In this document: one piece after another, positions 1-8,628 of the stretch | Layout of the letters: each line of letters starts with the position of its first letter | Numbering within the stretch: the first letter of the stretch is position 1 | From: Myxosarcina sp. GI1 | Lineage (GTDB): Bacteria; Cyanobacteriota; Cyanobacteriia; Cyanobacteriales; Xenococcaceae | DNA: 64,000 bases | NCBI RefSeq assembly: GCF_000756305.1 | Contig: NZ_JRFE01000026.1 | Coordinates: 205,411 to 269,410 of the forward strand | Reading direction: 5' to 3' | Notes under the pieces: generated by a model | What the model saw: the letters and a program-made list of their open reading frames with translations, nothing else | What the model was told of the DNA's origin: nothing | Database searches by the model: none | Position numbers and translations under genes: made by a program

Positions 1-1046
1 TCGTATATGCAATGGTAGTAGGTGCTTTAGCAATTATCTATCTCTTGCCCCGTTTGACTACTGCCGTTCCTTCTCCTTTAGTAGCGATTGTAGTTATTAC
101 CATTATTTCTCTAGCATTCGGAACCAATGTTCCTACTGTAGGTGACAAAGGCGAGTTACCTGCTACTTTTCCTAATTTTGGCATTCCCCAGGTTCCTTTT
201 AATTGGGAAACACTAAATATTATTTTTCCTTATGCGATCGCTATTTCTTTGGTCGGTCTATTAGAGTCTTTCCTTACGGCTAATGTTGTAGATGAACTCA
301 CCGATACTCCTAGCAATAAAAATCGCGAAGCAATGGGTCAGGGTATTGCTAATTTTGTCACGGGTTTCTTTGGCGGTATGGCTGGTTGTGCCATGATCGG
401 ACAGTCGGTAATTAATATTAAATCTGGAGGTCGTACGAGGCTTTCTACTTTTAGCGCGGGAGTCTTTTTAATATTTTTTATGTTGGTGCTTGGTACCTGG
501 GTAGAAAGAATACCTATGGCGGCATTGGTAGCAGTAATGATTATGGTTTCTATCGGCACCTTTAACTGGTCTTCTCTAAGAAATATTCGTAAGATACCTC
601 GTAGCGAAACTGCCGTTATGGTAACCACCGTAGTAATTACGGTTATTACTCATAATTTAGCAATTGGCGTATTGAGTGGTGTAGCTTTAAATGCGCTGCT
701 TTTCTCTCGCAAGATCGCTCAGTTGGTATTTGTCGATAGCACTCTCAGCCCAGATGGCGACAAGCGTATTTACAATGTTGGAGGTCAGATTTTCTTTGTC
801 TCTGTCAATGAGTTTTTGTCTGCCTTTGACTGTAAAGAAGATGTGGAACTAGTCAAAATCGATCTAACTCACGCTCATCTATGGGATCAATCGGCGATCG
901 CCGCTCTCGATAAAATAGTAATCAACTTTCGTCGTCATGGGATAGATGTAGAGCTAGTCGGTTTAAATGAGGCTAGTGCTACTCTAGTCGATAAGTTGGC
1001 GGTACACGATAAACCCGAAGCACTAGAAGATTTAGCTAGTCATTAA
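1..1046 (+). CDS. SulP family inorganic anion transporter, C-terminal part (5' end outside window)
   Basis: The reading frame is open to the left edge, so this is the last ~345 residues of a longer protein; SulP transporters such as cyanobacterial BicA are usually about 550 residues. Several hydrophobic membrane segments run to about visible residue 230. A cytoplasmic STAS domain follows (about 245-335), with the typical pattern of a beta strand, 'KIDLTHAHLWDQSAIAALD' and an alpha helix. SulP proteins move bicarbonate, sulfate or other anions, often coupled to Na+; the substrate cannot be decided here. A universal stress protein begins 26 bp downstream on the same strand, so the two are probably co-transcribed. 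The family call is firm; bicarbonate as substrate is only a guess from cyanobacterial precedent. Confidence 0.88.
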   Translation, partial: VYAMVVGALAIIYLLPRLTTAVPSPLVAIVVITIISLAFGTNVPTVGDKGELPATFPNFGIPQVPFNWETLNIIFPYAIAISLVGLLESFLTANVVDELTDTPSNKNREAMGQGIANFVTGFFGGMAGCAMIGQSVINIKSGGRTRLSTFSAGVFLIFFMLVLGTWVERIPMAALVAVMIMVSIGTFNWSSLRNIRKIPRSETAVMVTTVVITVITHNLAIGVLSGVALNALLFSRKIAQLVFVDSTLSPDGDKRIYNVGGQIFFVSVNEFLSAFDCKEDVELVKIDLTHAHLWDQSAIAALDKIVINFRRHGIDVELVGLNEASATLVDKLAVHDKPEALEDLASH

Positions 1047-1072
1047 GCAGCGAAACAAGTAGGAAGTTATTA

Positions 1073-1930
1073 ATGAAAAAAGTTCTTTTATGTACCGATG
1101 GTTCTCAATTTGCTCAGGTCAGCTATGAATATGTAGCTTGGCTAGCTACACATATGCAAATAGAAATTGAGGTACTCTACGTTACCGATTCGCGTAAACA
1201 GCAAGCCATGCAAAATCCCGATTTTAGCGGTAGCATCGGTATCGATTCTTATCAGCATCTTCTCTCACAATTGGTTGAAGTAGAAGCAGAAAGAGCCAAA
1301 ATCAACCACAAACGCGCCAAAATTATTTTAGAAGCAGCAGAACAATTTTTTGGCGATCGCAACATAGCTCCCGTCAAGTTAACTCACGAAACGGGGTTTT
1401 TAGTCGATCTGTTTCACAAGTTTGAAGCCGATGCCGATTTGGTCGTACTGGGCAAACGCGGCGAAACTGCCGATTTTGCTAGCGAACATTTAGGTGCGAA
1501 TATGGAAAGAATCGTGCGATCGAGTCATCGACCATGTTTGGTTACTCCTAGAGAATTTCAACCTATAAATCGAGTTTTGCTGGCTTACGATGGCGGTAAA
1601 AGTTGTCAAAAAGCTGTTCGATATTTAGCCGAACTAACCCCATTTAATAATTTGGAATTACACATCGTTACCGTAGCAACTCATGACGATGAAAAAGCCC
1701 AACAATATTTAACTTCAGCAGCAACAGCAGTTCAAAATAATTTTCAGCCCTTATGCGAATTATTGCACGGCGATCCCGAACCAGAAATAGAGAAATACAT
1801 TGCCGCCAACCAAATCGATTTCTTAATTATGGGCGCATATGGTCACAATCGCATCCGTCATTTAATTATTGGTAGCACAACGGCTCAAATGTTACGCCAT
1901 TCGCATATCCCTATCCTTATGTTCAGGTAA
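1073..1930 (+). CDS. Tandem universal stress protein (two UspA domains)
   Basis: This 285-residue cytoplasmic protein contains two UspA folds, about residues 1-158 and 165-285. The second has the ATP-binding signature G-x2-G-x9-G-S ('GAYGHNRIRHLIIGST'), while the first has a looser version ('GKRGETADF...'), so nucleotide binding may rest mainly with the C-terminal half. An AGGAAG Shine-Dalgarno lies 8 bases before the ATG. The gene follows the SulP transporter by 26 bp, and such pairs are common in bacteria, where the Usp is thought to modulate or report on transport or energy state. The specific link here is inference. The coding region is intact and the family is clear. Confidence 0.9.
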   Translation: MKKVLLCTDGSQFAQVSYEYVAWLATHMQIEIEVLYVTDSRKQQAMQNPDFSGSIGIDSYQHLLSQLVEVEAERAKINHKRAKIILEAAEQFFGDRNIAPVKLTHETGFLVDLFHKFEADADLVVLGKRGETADFASEHLGANMERIVRSSHRPCLVTPREFQPINRVLLAYDGGKSCQKAVRYLAELTPFNNLELHIVTVATHDDEKAQQYLTSAATAVQNNFQPLCELLHGDPEPEIEKYIAANQIDFLIMGAYGHNRIRHLIIGSTTAQMLRHSHIPILMFR

Positions 1931-2191
1931 AATTTTTAAAGGCAGAGAGCAGGTTGGCTGAATCAAATTGTTATTTGGGAAAAAATTTCGCGATCGCTTG
2001 AAACAAATGAAGTGATAAAAATCAACTAGATCTAAATGGTTGCAATTAAGCGATCGCGTTACTGGTATATTTAAAAATTGCATTAGTTGAAAATTTTTAG
2101 TAGCGATCGCTAACTGTGCTGGGATTGATAACTATCTGAGATAGAACAAGACTGCTATATACTAACTACTCAATAGATAAGCAAAATTCTA

Positions 2192-3784
2192 ATGAGTAAA
2201 GATTTATTTGCCCGTGCTGCTTTAGACCAAATTCCCAAAATCTTAACCCTTTTAGATCGTAATGTTCACAGTCCTACTTATGGTTGTTTCGATCGCACCT
2301 TTTGGCAGTATAAGGTAATAGATTTTCCTGCGGGAATGTCTCAAGAGTTTGTCTATCCTCTAGCTTTGGCTTATCATACCGAGCTTGAGGGCAATATTTT
2401 TTACCAACAGCCCATAATAAGAGAGTGGGTAGAAGCAGGAATAGTTTACGCCGCTAAAAGTAGTCATGCCGATGGTTCCTGTGACGATTATTTTCCCTTT
2501 GAACGTGCCGCAGGTGCGGCAGCTTTTTCTTTACTTGCCTGTATTGAAAGCTATAAACTGATGGGTTTAAATAATCCAGAAATTTTGCGTTTCTTTAGTA
2601 AGCGTGCCGACTGGCTGGCGCACCATCAAGAAAGCGGAAGGTTAAGTAATCATCAGGCACTAATCGTTTTATGTCTGGAATTATTATCTCAGTTGCTAAA
2701 AAGCGATCGCTGGAACGAGAGCAAACAACAAAGATTGGCACAGGTGCTATCCTGGCAAAATCCCGAAGGCTGGTTCCAAGAGTATGAAGGTTGCGATCCT
2801 GGCTACCATACTCTGACTATTTCCTGTTTGGCAAGGGTATACGAACTGAACCCTGGCAACCGCTTAAAAGATGCGATCGCCAAAGCGGTAATTCTCACCG
2901 CTCAGTTTGTCCATCCCGATGGTTCTTATGGGGGAGAATACACCAGTCGCAATACCTATAACTTTTTTCCTCATGGTTTTGAACTAGTCGGTAAATGGTT
3001 CCCCGAAGCTTTAAACATCAACGATCGCTTTTTACAGGGACTGGCTAAAGGACTCGGTGCTTGCTACAGTGACGATCGCATTATCGGTCATCACACCTGG
3101 AACTATTTGCTTGCTTGGCGCGATTTTATAACCGTTCGTCCCGATCTAAAACCGCGTCCCCAAGGACGTTTCTATCTACCAGAGGCAGGTTTGTTAATCG
3201 ATCGCCGTTTTGATACCGAACTATATCTAGCCCTTAATAAAGGCGGCACGTTTAAGCTATTCCGCAACGATAAGTTAGTCGCTTCTGATACTCAGTTTTC
3301 CCTACAGGTAAAAGACGGTAACAAAATTAAAAACGCTGTCGGGCATTTAGTAGGCAACTATCAAACTACAATAACCGAAGCTGAAATCGCGATCGCGGGT
3401 TCTTTGGGTTGGGCAAAACAAAAACAAATGAATCCGTTTAATCTGATTATTTTACGGTTAGTCATGTTGTCTTTAGGGCGTTTCTTCCCCAATTTAATCC
3501 GCAAAATTCTGCAAAAAGTTTTGATTACGGGTAAAAAATCAGCCCCTTTTCGCTTTTCTCGTCGTTTGCTCTGGCAAGATGAAACCTGGCAAATTATAGA
3601 CGAATTATCGGCAGAAACTTGGGACAACGTTATTGCTGCCGATATTGGTTGCGATCGCACTTCAATTTATGTAGTAATGAGTCGCACGTTTCAACCAGGA
3701 CAGCTACAGCCTGCTTGGGATTTGAGCGATCGCCTCAAACAATTACAGCTAGGAGAAATTTTGAAATTAGTGAGAAAATTATAA
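2192..3784 (+). CDS. Hypothetical protein, alpha/alpha-toroid (heparinase-/terpenoid-cyclase-like) fold
   Basis: A 530-residue soluble protein without signal peptide. The first ~330 residues carry repeating helical segments rich in Trp, Tyr and Gly ('YGCFDRTFWQYK', 'HADGSCDDYFPFERAAG', 'GWFQEYEGCDPGYHTL', 'HPDGSYGGEYTSRNTYNF'), the look of (alpha/alpha)6 toroid enzymes acting on polysaccharides or polyprenyl substrates. The C-terminal ~180 residues are beta-rich with a central hydrophobic stretch ('LIILRLVMLSLGRFFPNLI'), as in heparinase II/III-like proteins. No catalytic set can be assigned with certainty. It stands alone after a 260-bp spacer with HIP1 sites. A polysaccharide-related role is a suggestion from fold resemblance; it could equally be a non-enzymatic relative. 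Confidence 0.72.
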   Translation: MSKDLFARAALDQIPKILTLLDRNVHSPTYGCFDRTFWQYKVIDFPAGMSQEFVYPLALAYHTELEGNIFYQQPIIREWVEAGIVYAAKSSHADGSCDDYFPFERAAGAAAFSLLACIESYKLMGLNNPEILRFFSKRADWLAHHQESGRLSNHQALIVLCLELLSQLLKSDRWNESKQQRLAQVLSWQNPEGWFQEYEGCDPGYHTLTISCLARVYELNPGNRLKDAIAKAVILTAQFVHPDGSYGGEYTSRNTYNFFPHGFELVGKWFPEALNINDRFLQGLAKGLGACYSDDRIIGHHTWNYLLAWRDFITVRPDLKPRPQGRFYLPEAGLLIDRRFDTELYLALNKGGTFKLFRNDKLVASDTQFSLQVKDGNKIKNAVGHLVGNYQTTITEAEIAIAGSLGWAKQKQMNPFNLIILRLVMLSLGRFFPNLIRKILQKVLITGKKSAPFRFSRRLLWQDETWQIIDELSAETWDNVIAADIGCDRTSIYVVMSRTFQPGQLQPAWDLSDRLKQLQLGEILKLVRKL

Positions 3785-3961
3785 ATATTGCTTTTTGGGT
3801 AGCCTCTAAGGAAAAACGTCTATAGCTAGACTTTATGCTGTTATTTTAATTTTAGGCGATCGCATAGTATCTGAATACCTTTTTATATCTTGCTTTTGAC
3901 TTTTAACTTTTGATTTTTGATTTGACATTAAGTATTCAGTGACTTTTGAGAACTAGTATTA

Positions 3962-4162
3962 CTAACTGACTTTATGGTTGTCTGGCTTAGTCACCGTAGC
4001 ATCATCCCAGAAGTCATCATCTGTAGGCTGACAATCAGAATCGGCTTTAGCTAAATCTTCTATTTCCTTAGCGGTCATTCTTTTAACTCTTTCCCAATCA
4101 GTCAAATCCTCAAATTGTTTTAATTCATCCATAGATACTCTGGTAATATTGTCTTTGCTCAC
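3962..4162 (-). CDS. BrnA-like antitoxin (orphan), third gene of a HigB-HigA cluster
   Basis: A GTG start at 4162 is preceded by AGGAAGG nine bases upstream and gives 66 residues beginning MSKDNITRVS; a TTG 54 bases further out would overlap higA but lacks that support. The body 'DWERVKRMTAKEIEDLAK' followed by 'DDDFWDDATV' matches the hallmark pattern of BrnA antitoxins (W-x-R-x3-M-x-D/A-x-E-I-E ... D-x-x-F-W). BrnA normally pairs with the BrnT RNase toxin. No BrnT is adjacent; instead the gene lies 46 bp downstream of higA on the same strand. Whether it neutralises HigB, regulates the operon, or remains from a lost brnT is unknown. Confidence 0.65.
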   Translation of the reverse strand: MSKDNITRVSMDELKQFEDLTDWERVKRMTAKEIEDLAKADSDCQPTDDDFWDDATVTKPDNHKVS

Positions 4163-4208
4163 GTTTGGTTGCCTTCCTAGCACTAATAATTCGATAAGGC
4201 GATCTCGT

Positions 4209-4622
4209 TTAGGCAATAGCTTTAATGTTTGGCGATAAAGAGAAAAATACAGCAGGGGAGAGGCTAAAAAATTCAGATAATTTTTGAATATGGCGTACGG
4301 TCAACTGTCGTTTTCCGTTTAAAATATCCGAGACAATAGATTCGGTTTTAAAAATAGGCAGGAGATCTTTTTGACGTAGCTGCCTCTCTTCGAGCAAAAC
4401 TTTTAATAATTCTACGCCATAAATATCTGGGATTGGTGCTTGTGCTTGCTCGTATTCAAAAACTAATGCGCCTAAGACATTAAGATAGTCTGATTCTTCT
4501 GAACTTAACTCATTACGGTCGAGCAAACGATCTATTGTCGCTTGAGTTGCTTCTAATTCGTCGTCATTATTAATAGTACGAGGTGGAAATTGTTTGAGTA
4601 GTTGAATGTATTTATCAGTCAT
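4209..4622 (-). CDS. higA: HigA-type antitoxin, HTH (XRE) domain protein
   Basis: The ATG at 4622 gives 137 residues; a TTG four codons upstream is a less likely start. The N-terminal half is an acidic helical segment ('EATQATIDRLLDRNELSSEESDYL'), and residues 75-130 form an XRE helix-turn-helix ('LRQKDLLPIFKTESIVSDIL', then 'GKRQLTVRHIQKLSEFF'). This is the layout of HigA antitoxins paired with PF09907-type HigB. It follows the HigB-like gene (4722-5024) by about 100 bp on the same strand, the usual higB-higA order. HigA neutralises the toxin and normally represses its own promoter. Assignment is strong by context and motif. Confidence 0.85.
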   Translation of the reverse strand: MTDKYIQLLKQFPPRTINNDDELEATQATIDRLLDRNELSSEESDYLNVLGALVFEYEQAQAPIPDIYGVELLKVLLEERQLRQKDLLPIFKTESIVSDILNGKRQLTVRHIQKLSEFFSLSPAVFFSLSPNIKAIA

Positions 4623-4721
4623 ATAAATTAACAAAAAAATTTATTAAATTGAGTTACTAGCTAGAAAACTCGCGATTTTGGCTACGTTTTAGAGAATTAA
4701 GCTAACAAAAAAGATTGTTGG

Positions 4722-5024
4722 CTACTGATACCAATTATCTTTTTTCCAATTTTCCCGATCGTACTCGGCATGAGTTAAGACATTGCGAATAAACACTTTA
4801 CTTTGCTTAAAATCAATATAGGTAATTAAGCGAAAATTGTTACCTCCAATATCAAACACGACGAAGTTTTTTACTTTGTCAGCACTAGGAAAAGTTTGAC
4901 AAACATCGCTAAAACTTCGCCATCGATGTTGTGTGGTTAGCTTGTACCAATATCGTAAACTTGCCTCCGCAGTAGGATGATTGCGCCAGAATTGCTTAAG
5001 ACGAGTTTGTGAGATGACGTGCAT
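4722..5024 (-). CDS. higB: HigB-type mRNA interferase toxin
   Basis: This 100-residue protein has the features of PF09907 HigB toxins: an early 'VISQTRLKQFWRNHPTAEASL', a middle 'FPSADKVKNFVVFDIGGNNFRL', and a late 'VFIRNVLTHAEYDRENWKKD'. Family members are RelE-fold endoribonucleases that cut mRNA, usually on ribosomes; the conserved C-terminal His/Tyr region ('LTHAEYD') is present. An AGGAAA ribosome-binding site lies just upstream of the ATG. It is the promoter-proximal gene of a three-gene minus-strand cluster with higA and a BrnA-like gene. Nothing suggests inactivation. Confidence 0.86.
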   Translation of the reverse strand: MHVISQTRLKQFWRNHPTAEASLRYWYKLTTQHRWRSFSDVCQTFPSADKVKNFVVFDIGGNNFRLITYIDFKQSKVFIRNVLTHAEYDRENWKKDNWYQ

Positions 5025-5250
5025 CGAGTTTCCTTTTAAGTTATCGTTCGCGATTCTTCATCTTCTAAAGCGGTAGTATCAGTTAATCTTCAACTTAGCA
5101 ATATGCGAAGTTGGATGTCAAGATTGTTAATTCATAAGGGGAATTTGGCGAACGCCGAGCGATAATATAGGACGAGAGAAATAACTGAAGTGCGACCGCT
5201 CAAAATTTTAAATTTAAAAATTCGGCAAGCTATTATTTTTCAAGTAGTCT

Positions 5251-5709
5251 CTAATTAAAAAAGCGATCGCCATCGATAACTTCTTCGTAAGTAAAAGGAC
5301 ACTGTACGGGAAAAGTGTCCATTGCCAAACCCGTTTCTCTAGAAGCCAATTTTCTAGCATCTGCATAAAACTCTGCAAACACTTCTTCAAAGTAGCGTTT
5401 GAGGCTAGGGCTGTGTTTAAAAGCTCGTTTGATTCTGATCTTGTGTTCGGTAATGGTGAAAGCCCAACTATTAAAACGTTTATCTGGCTGATATTTCCAC
5501 TTCAGCAGGTGCATTAATAAAATAGTCAGATTACTTTCTAAGGCATTCTTTTCACTTTTCCCCATACCTTCAATTTCTTCAAGCAAATTTTCCCAATCGA
5601 TATTATTAACATCGCGCCCTCTTATTTTTGTGGCTGTCTGTTCGATCCACAAACAAAAATCGCGATCGTATAAAGATTGGTTAGCTGTTTTGGGTAATTG
5701 AGAAGTCAT
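5251..5709 (-). CDS. DUF29 family protein
   Basis: A 152-residue protein with the DUF29 signature: 'LYDRDFCLWIEQTATKIR' at the start, 'NNIDWENLLEEIEGMGKSEK' in the middle and 'LLMHLLKWKYQP' before a helical C-terminus. DUF29 proteins are small, helical and very abundant in cyanobacteria, often in many paralogues near mobile or toxin-antitoxin genes; no biochemical role is established. The gene is complete with an ATG start and lies 226 bp upstream (in transcription terms) of the HigB cluster on the same strand. The family call is firm and the function is unknown. Confidence 0.85.
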   Translation of the reverse strand: MTSQLPKTANQSLYDRDFCLWIEQTATKIRGRDVNNIDWENLLEEIEGMGKSEKNALESNLTILLMHLLKWKYQPDKRFNSWAFTITEHKIRIKRAFKHSPSLKRYFEEVFAEFYADARKLASRETGLAMDTFPVQCPFTYEEVIDGDRFFN

Positions 5710-6074
5710 AAAATATCAAGTCTTGCAATCGCCTGACTGCTAAGTATTTTAACAAAATGCGTTTATTAAAGGTGCGCTCGCTTTTTTGTGGCTAGATAAT
5801 TTATTTTGGAACTTATTTGATTTCTAATTATTTAGCTTACGATCGCTTTATCTTAACTAAACAGATAAACACCGAATTTATAATCGCTTCATTCTAAATT
5901 TAGGTGTCCTCACGAATTTACGAGCATTTTTGCCTAAATTATATTGTTATTGACTACTGTTGAATGGCAATAGCTATAGTTATTTATTTTGCTTGTTTAA
6001 TCAAAAAATTATTTGAAACCATAACAACCATAAAAGCAATATTTAATTTTATTTCAAGTCTATACAAAATTAAT
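5710..6074. other. AT-rich intergenic region between divergent DUF29 and pilW-like genes
   Basis: This 365-bp stretch contains no convincing gene. It is very AT-rich with scattered GATCGC fragments and must hold the divergent promoters of the flanking genes. The open frame of the pilin gene extends back to 5964, but those 37 extra residues do not resemble a prepilin leader and were not included in the gene. No repeat or RNA structure was recognised. Confidence 0.5.
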
Positions 6075-7931
6075 ATGAATATTAATATGAATAATAAAGA
6101 ATTTCATAAGCTTTTAAAACCACAAAAAGCCAATTCTGGCTTTACTCTTACTGAACTATTGGTCGGTTTAATCATGGGTTCAATAGTAATTGGTGCTATG
6201 GGTTTTGGTTTAATGCAAGTATTGAGTATGACTAAAAGCGAAACTTCTAAATCTGCCGTTCGTAATGAAACCGCTCGTGCGATGGAGTTTATTTCCGATG
6301 AACTAAGACGTGCCCAAAGTATAGAAGTAAATACAGATATTACTTATCTGACAACTGCTGACAATCCTTCAACTGCTAATGTTGATGAGTCTATAGCACC
6401 AGATTATAATCTTCCTACTGGTGGCGAGGCAGTTTTAGCACTTCAGATACCAGAAGTTGCCCAAAGAGTAATTTATTCTGTAGCTCCACCACAAGGATAT
6501 CAAAAATGGCGCGGTCCCCTAGTTATTTATCGCTGGGGTCCACAACTAAATGATGATGGTAGTTACGTTACAGATGCCTCATCTGCGGGTAGAGTAGATA
6601 ATCCAAGCGGTTGGAGTAACCTGGCATTAATTGACGGTGTAGATGACATCGACCAATCTATAGACTGTGATGGAAATGGAACAAATGAAACGACCTACCA
6701 AGGTTTTTATGCTTGTGTTCTAGATGATGACGGAGATGGCATTACAGAAAATGCAACTGATACCAATGGTGATGGCGTAATCGATAACAACGACAGAGAA
6801 ACAGCAGATACTAATGGCGATGGCGTGATAGTAACGGATTTTAATAGCGATGGCGTAATCGATAATGGTGATAGAGCAGATGTTGATGGAATTGCTATTA
6901 CAGCACAGCTTTACTTCACGGGAGGAATTGAAACAGTAAGTGGAGTAGCTAACAGTAACTACACGGCAAGTACCAGAACGGTAGCTAGAGCCAGAACTGC
7001 TCCAGATGACAACTCTTATAATTTTACGAATTACATCTGGAGTTTCCAGGATTTGGGTGGAGCTTTCAGTTGTAAGAATGACGGTAGTGAATGGGTGATG
7101 AGAACTGACTTTGGTAGCAATTCTAACGATCCAAACGATACAACACCTTGGATTCGCGATCCCGATCGACAGCCTCAACCTATCACTGTAGATTCATCCA
7201 AGCCTCTCACTATTACCTCTAGTCCTATTGGGCAAACCAACTGTAATAGCAGAGGGAATGATTATTTAATCGATCCTAGTACTGGAGTAGACGCTGACCC
7301 TCAAACTGCTACAAGTGCTACTGGTAAAAATGCAGATGATTCTTGGCAAACTCTCAGTCAATATGATGTTAAAGTATCTCATACTATAGATTTTAAAGAT
7401 CCTAGAACGTTTAATGGCGATCTTTATGGAGATAGTTATGATCAGACGGAGGTAAAGACTGACGATCCTACCGTTCAATTTCTGAAAAAGGGTAGTTTGA
7501 TACCAAATTATGGTGGATTTGATGCTGATGGTGATGGAGTAATAACAGTTAGCGATGCTTCTAACGACCAACCTTCTTTAGGTCGATTTTTATATGGAAA
7601 AGGTTATGCACAATTTGTTCCCACTACTGCTAGTGATGGTACTACTATTACCAATCCAGATCATCCTGAAGCACAGTTTAAAATAATCGACTCTTCCGAT
7701 CCTAGTACTAGTGGTTATCCTCCAGATGCCAAATTTCTTGGAGACGATCAACGTATTATTGCTTTTGAAGTAGGTCAAACTGATACACAATTGGCTAACG
7801 GTAGCGATAATCCAGGATTCGATCTACAAGACAATATTTTTGTTGTTACTTCTGATGTTTTTGAAAAAAAATTCAATTCTTGTGCTTTCTCAGGAAATTG
7901 TGCTTCGGAATCTGACCTTTACTCTGAATAG
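6075..7931 (+). CDS. PilW-like minor pilin with calcium-loop-like repeats
   Basis: The product (618 residues from the ATG at 6075; 6087 is equally possible) has a type III prepilin leader. A short basic stretch ends in Gly and is followed by 'FTLTELLVGLIMGS', with Glu at +5, so it should be cleaved and N-methylated by PilD. After the N-terminal helix, 'ETARAMEFISDELRRAQS' is typical of PilW. The ectodomain contains clustered D-x-N/D-x-D-G loops ('DTNGDGVIDNNDRE', 'DFNSDGVIDNGDRAD') resembling EF-hand or dockerin calcium sites. At more than 600 residues it is far longer than proteobacterial PilW (~300-350). It faces the minus-strand minor pilin genes convergently. Large cyanobacterial pseudopilins of the Hps (hormogonium polysaccharide) type are similar, but that identity is not proven. 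Confidence 0.8.
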   Translation: MNINMNNKEFHKLLKPQKANSGFTLTELLVGLIMGSIVIGAMGFGLMQVLSMTKSETSKSAVRNETARAMEFISDELRRAQSIEVNTDITYLTTADNPSTANVDESIAPDYNLPTGGEAVLALQIPEVAQRVIYSVAPPQGYQKWRGPLVIYRWGPQLNDDGSYVTDASSAGRVDNPSGWSNLALIDGVDDIDQSIDCDGNGTNETTYQGFYACVLDDDGDGITENATDTNGDGVIDNNDRETADTNGDGVIVTDFNSDGVIDNGDRADVDGIAITAQLYFTGGIETVSGVANSNYTASTRTVARARTAPDDNSYNFTNYIWSFQDLGGAFSCKNDGSEWVMRTDFGSNSNDPNDTTPWIRDPDRQPQPITVDSSKPLTITSSPIGQTNCNSRGNDYLIDPSTGVDADPQTATSATGKNADDSWQTLSQYDVKVSHTIDFKDPRTFNGDLYGDSYDQTEVKTDDPTVQFLKKGSLIPNYGGFDADGDGVITVSDASNDQPSLGRFLYGKGYAQFVPTTASDGTTITNPDHPEAQFKIIDSSDPSTSGYPPDAKFLGDDQRIIAFEVGQTDTQLANGSDNPGFDLQDNIFVVTSDVFEKKFNSCAFSGNCASESDLYSE

Positions 7932-8065
7932 TCGCTATGATACTAGTACTCAATAATTTACTAATAAGAGCATATTATAGTGAATATTTTTCGACTAGGC
8001 TGGATGCCTAAACATCAAGTTTTTCAGACACTCTCTAAACTAGAAAATAGCTCGATTCTAATTTC

Positions 8066-8575
8066 TTAGTTTTCTGTCTGACAATTGTTAGCCGATACCG
8101 AACCAGTTTTGCCACCAGTGTAATCACCAGTTCTACTAATACCTAAACCAAGAGAAATTACAAAGCATTTTTGGCTATCGGTTCCGTCAGAGGACAAAAC
8201 TATAGTTCCCATTTTGGTAGTATTACCTTTACCTGAAAAGTTTATGTTTGGCGGAGTACCAGATAGATTAGTTCTAATGTCTATATTGTCGTCAATTACT
8301 CGATTAGCCAACAGACAATTAGGTGCATTGCCAGACAAAATTTTGGTAGTAGGATTAATGTTTATGCGACATATTTTTCCTTGTCGCATAGCTTGTCTTT
8401 GTGTTTCTTTAATTGCTCCTTCTACTTTATCTAAAGCTGCACTAACGCGATAACGATTTAATAACCCAAGCAAATTAGGAGCAGCGATCGCAGCTATAAC
8501 ACCAACGATTATAAGAGTGATTAATAATTCGGCAAGAGTAAAGCCTCGATTTCGAGCTTTTTGAAAACAAAACAT
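8066..8575 (-). CDS. FimT/GspH-family minor pseudopilin (copy 2)
   Basis: A 169-residue prepilin with the leader MFCFQKARNRG cleaved before 'FTLAELLITLIIVGVIAAIA' (Glu at +5). The globular part carries the GspH/FimT pattern, 'ALDKVEGAIKETQRQAMRQG', then beta strands and a C-terminal Cys pair ('SQKCFVISLG' and 'NNCQTEN') likely to form a disulfide. It is clearly paralogous to the next gene upstream (8629-9120), sharing the 'AAPNLLGLLNR' block and the ending 'RTGDY(S/T)G'. It is the last gene of a four-gene minus-strand minor-pilin operon. FimT/FimU proteins sit at the pilus tip; FimT can bind DNA during transformation, but no such residues can be assigned here. Confidence 0.85.
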   Translation of the reverse strand: MFCFQKARNRGFTLAELLITLIIVGVIAAIAAPNLLGLLNRYRVSAALDKVEGAIKETQRQAMRQGKICRININPTTKILSGNAPNCLLANRVIDDNIDIRTNLSGTPPNINFSGKGNTTKMGTIVLSSDGTDSQKCFVISLGLGISRTGDYTGGKTGSVSANNCQTEN

Positions 8576-8628
8576 AGAAAAATATTGACACTATACTTAA
8601 ATATTTTTGAACCCCAAGCAAATGCTAT

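Noticed and set aside
3361..3660. Minus-strand open frame inside the toroid-like gene
   Set aside because: It is the antisense shadow of a well-formed coding sequence with no ribosome-binding site or recognisable protein features.
5964..6074. 37-residue N-terminal extension of the PilW-like protein
   Set aside because: It would place a second hydrophobic stretch before the prepilin leader, which prevents normal PilD processing; starts at 6075 or 6087 give a standard leader.
6720..7178. Minus-strand frame of 152 codons inside the pilW-like gene
   Set aside because: Its Ile/Ser-rich repeats are simply the complement of the GAT/AAT-rich calcium-loop codons.
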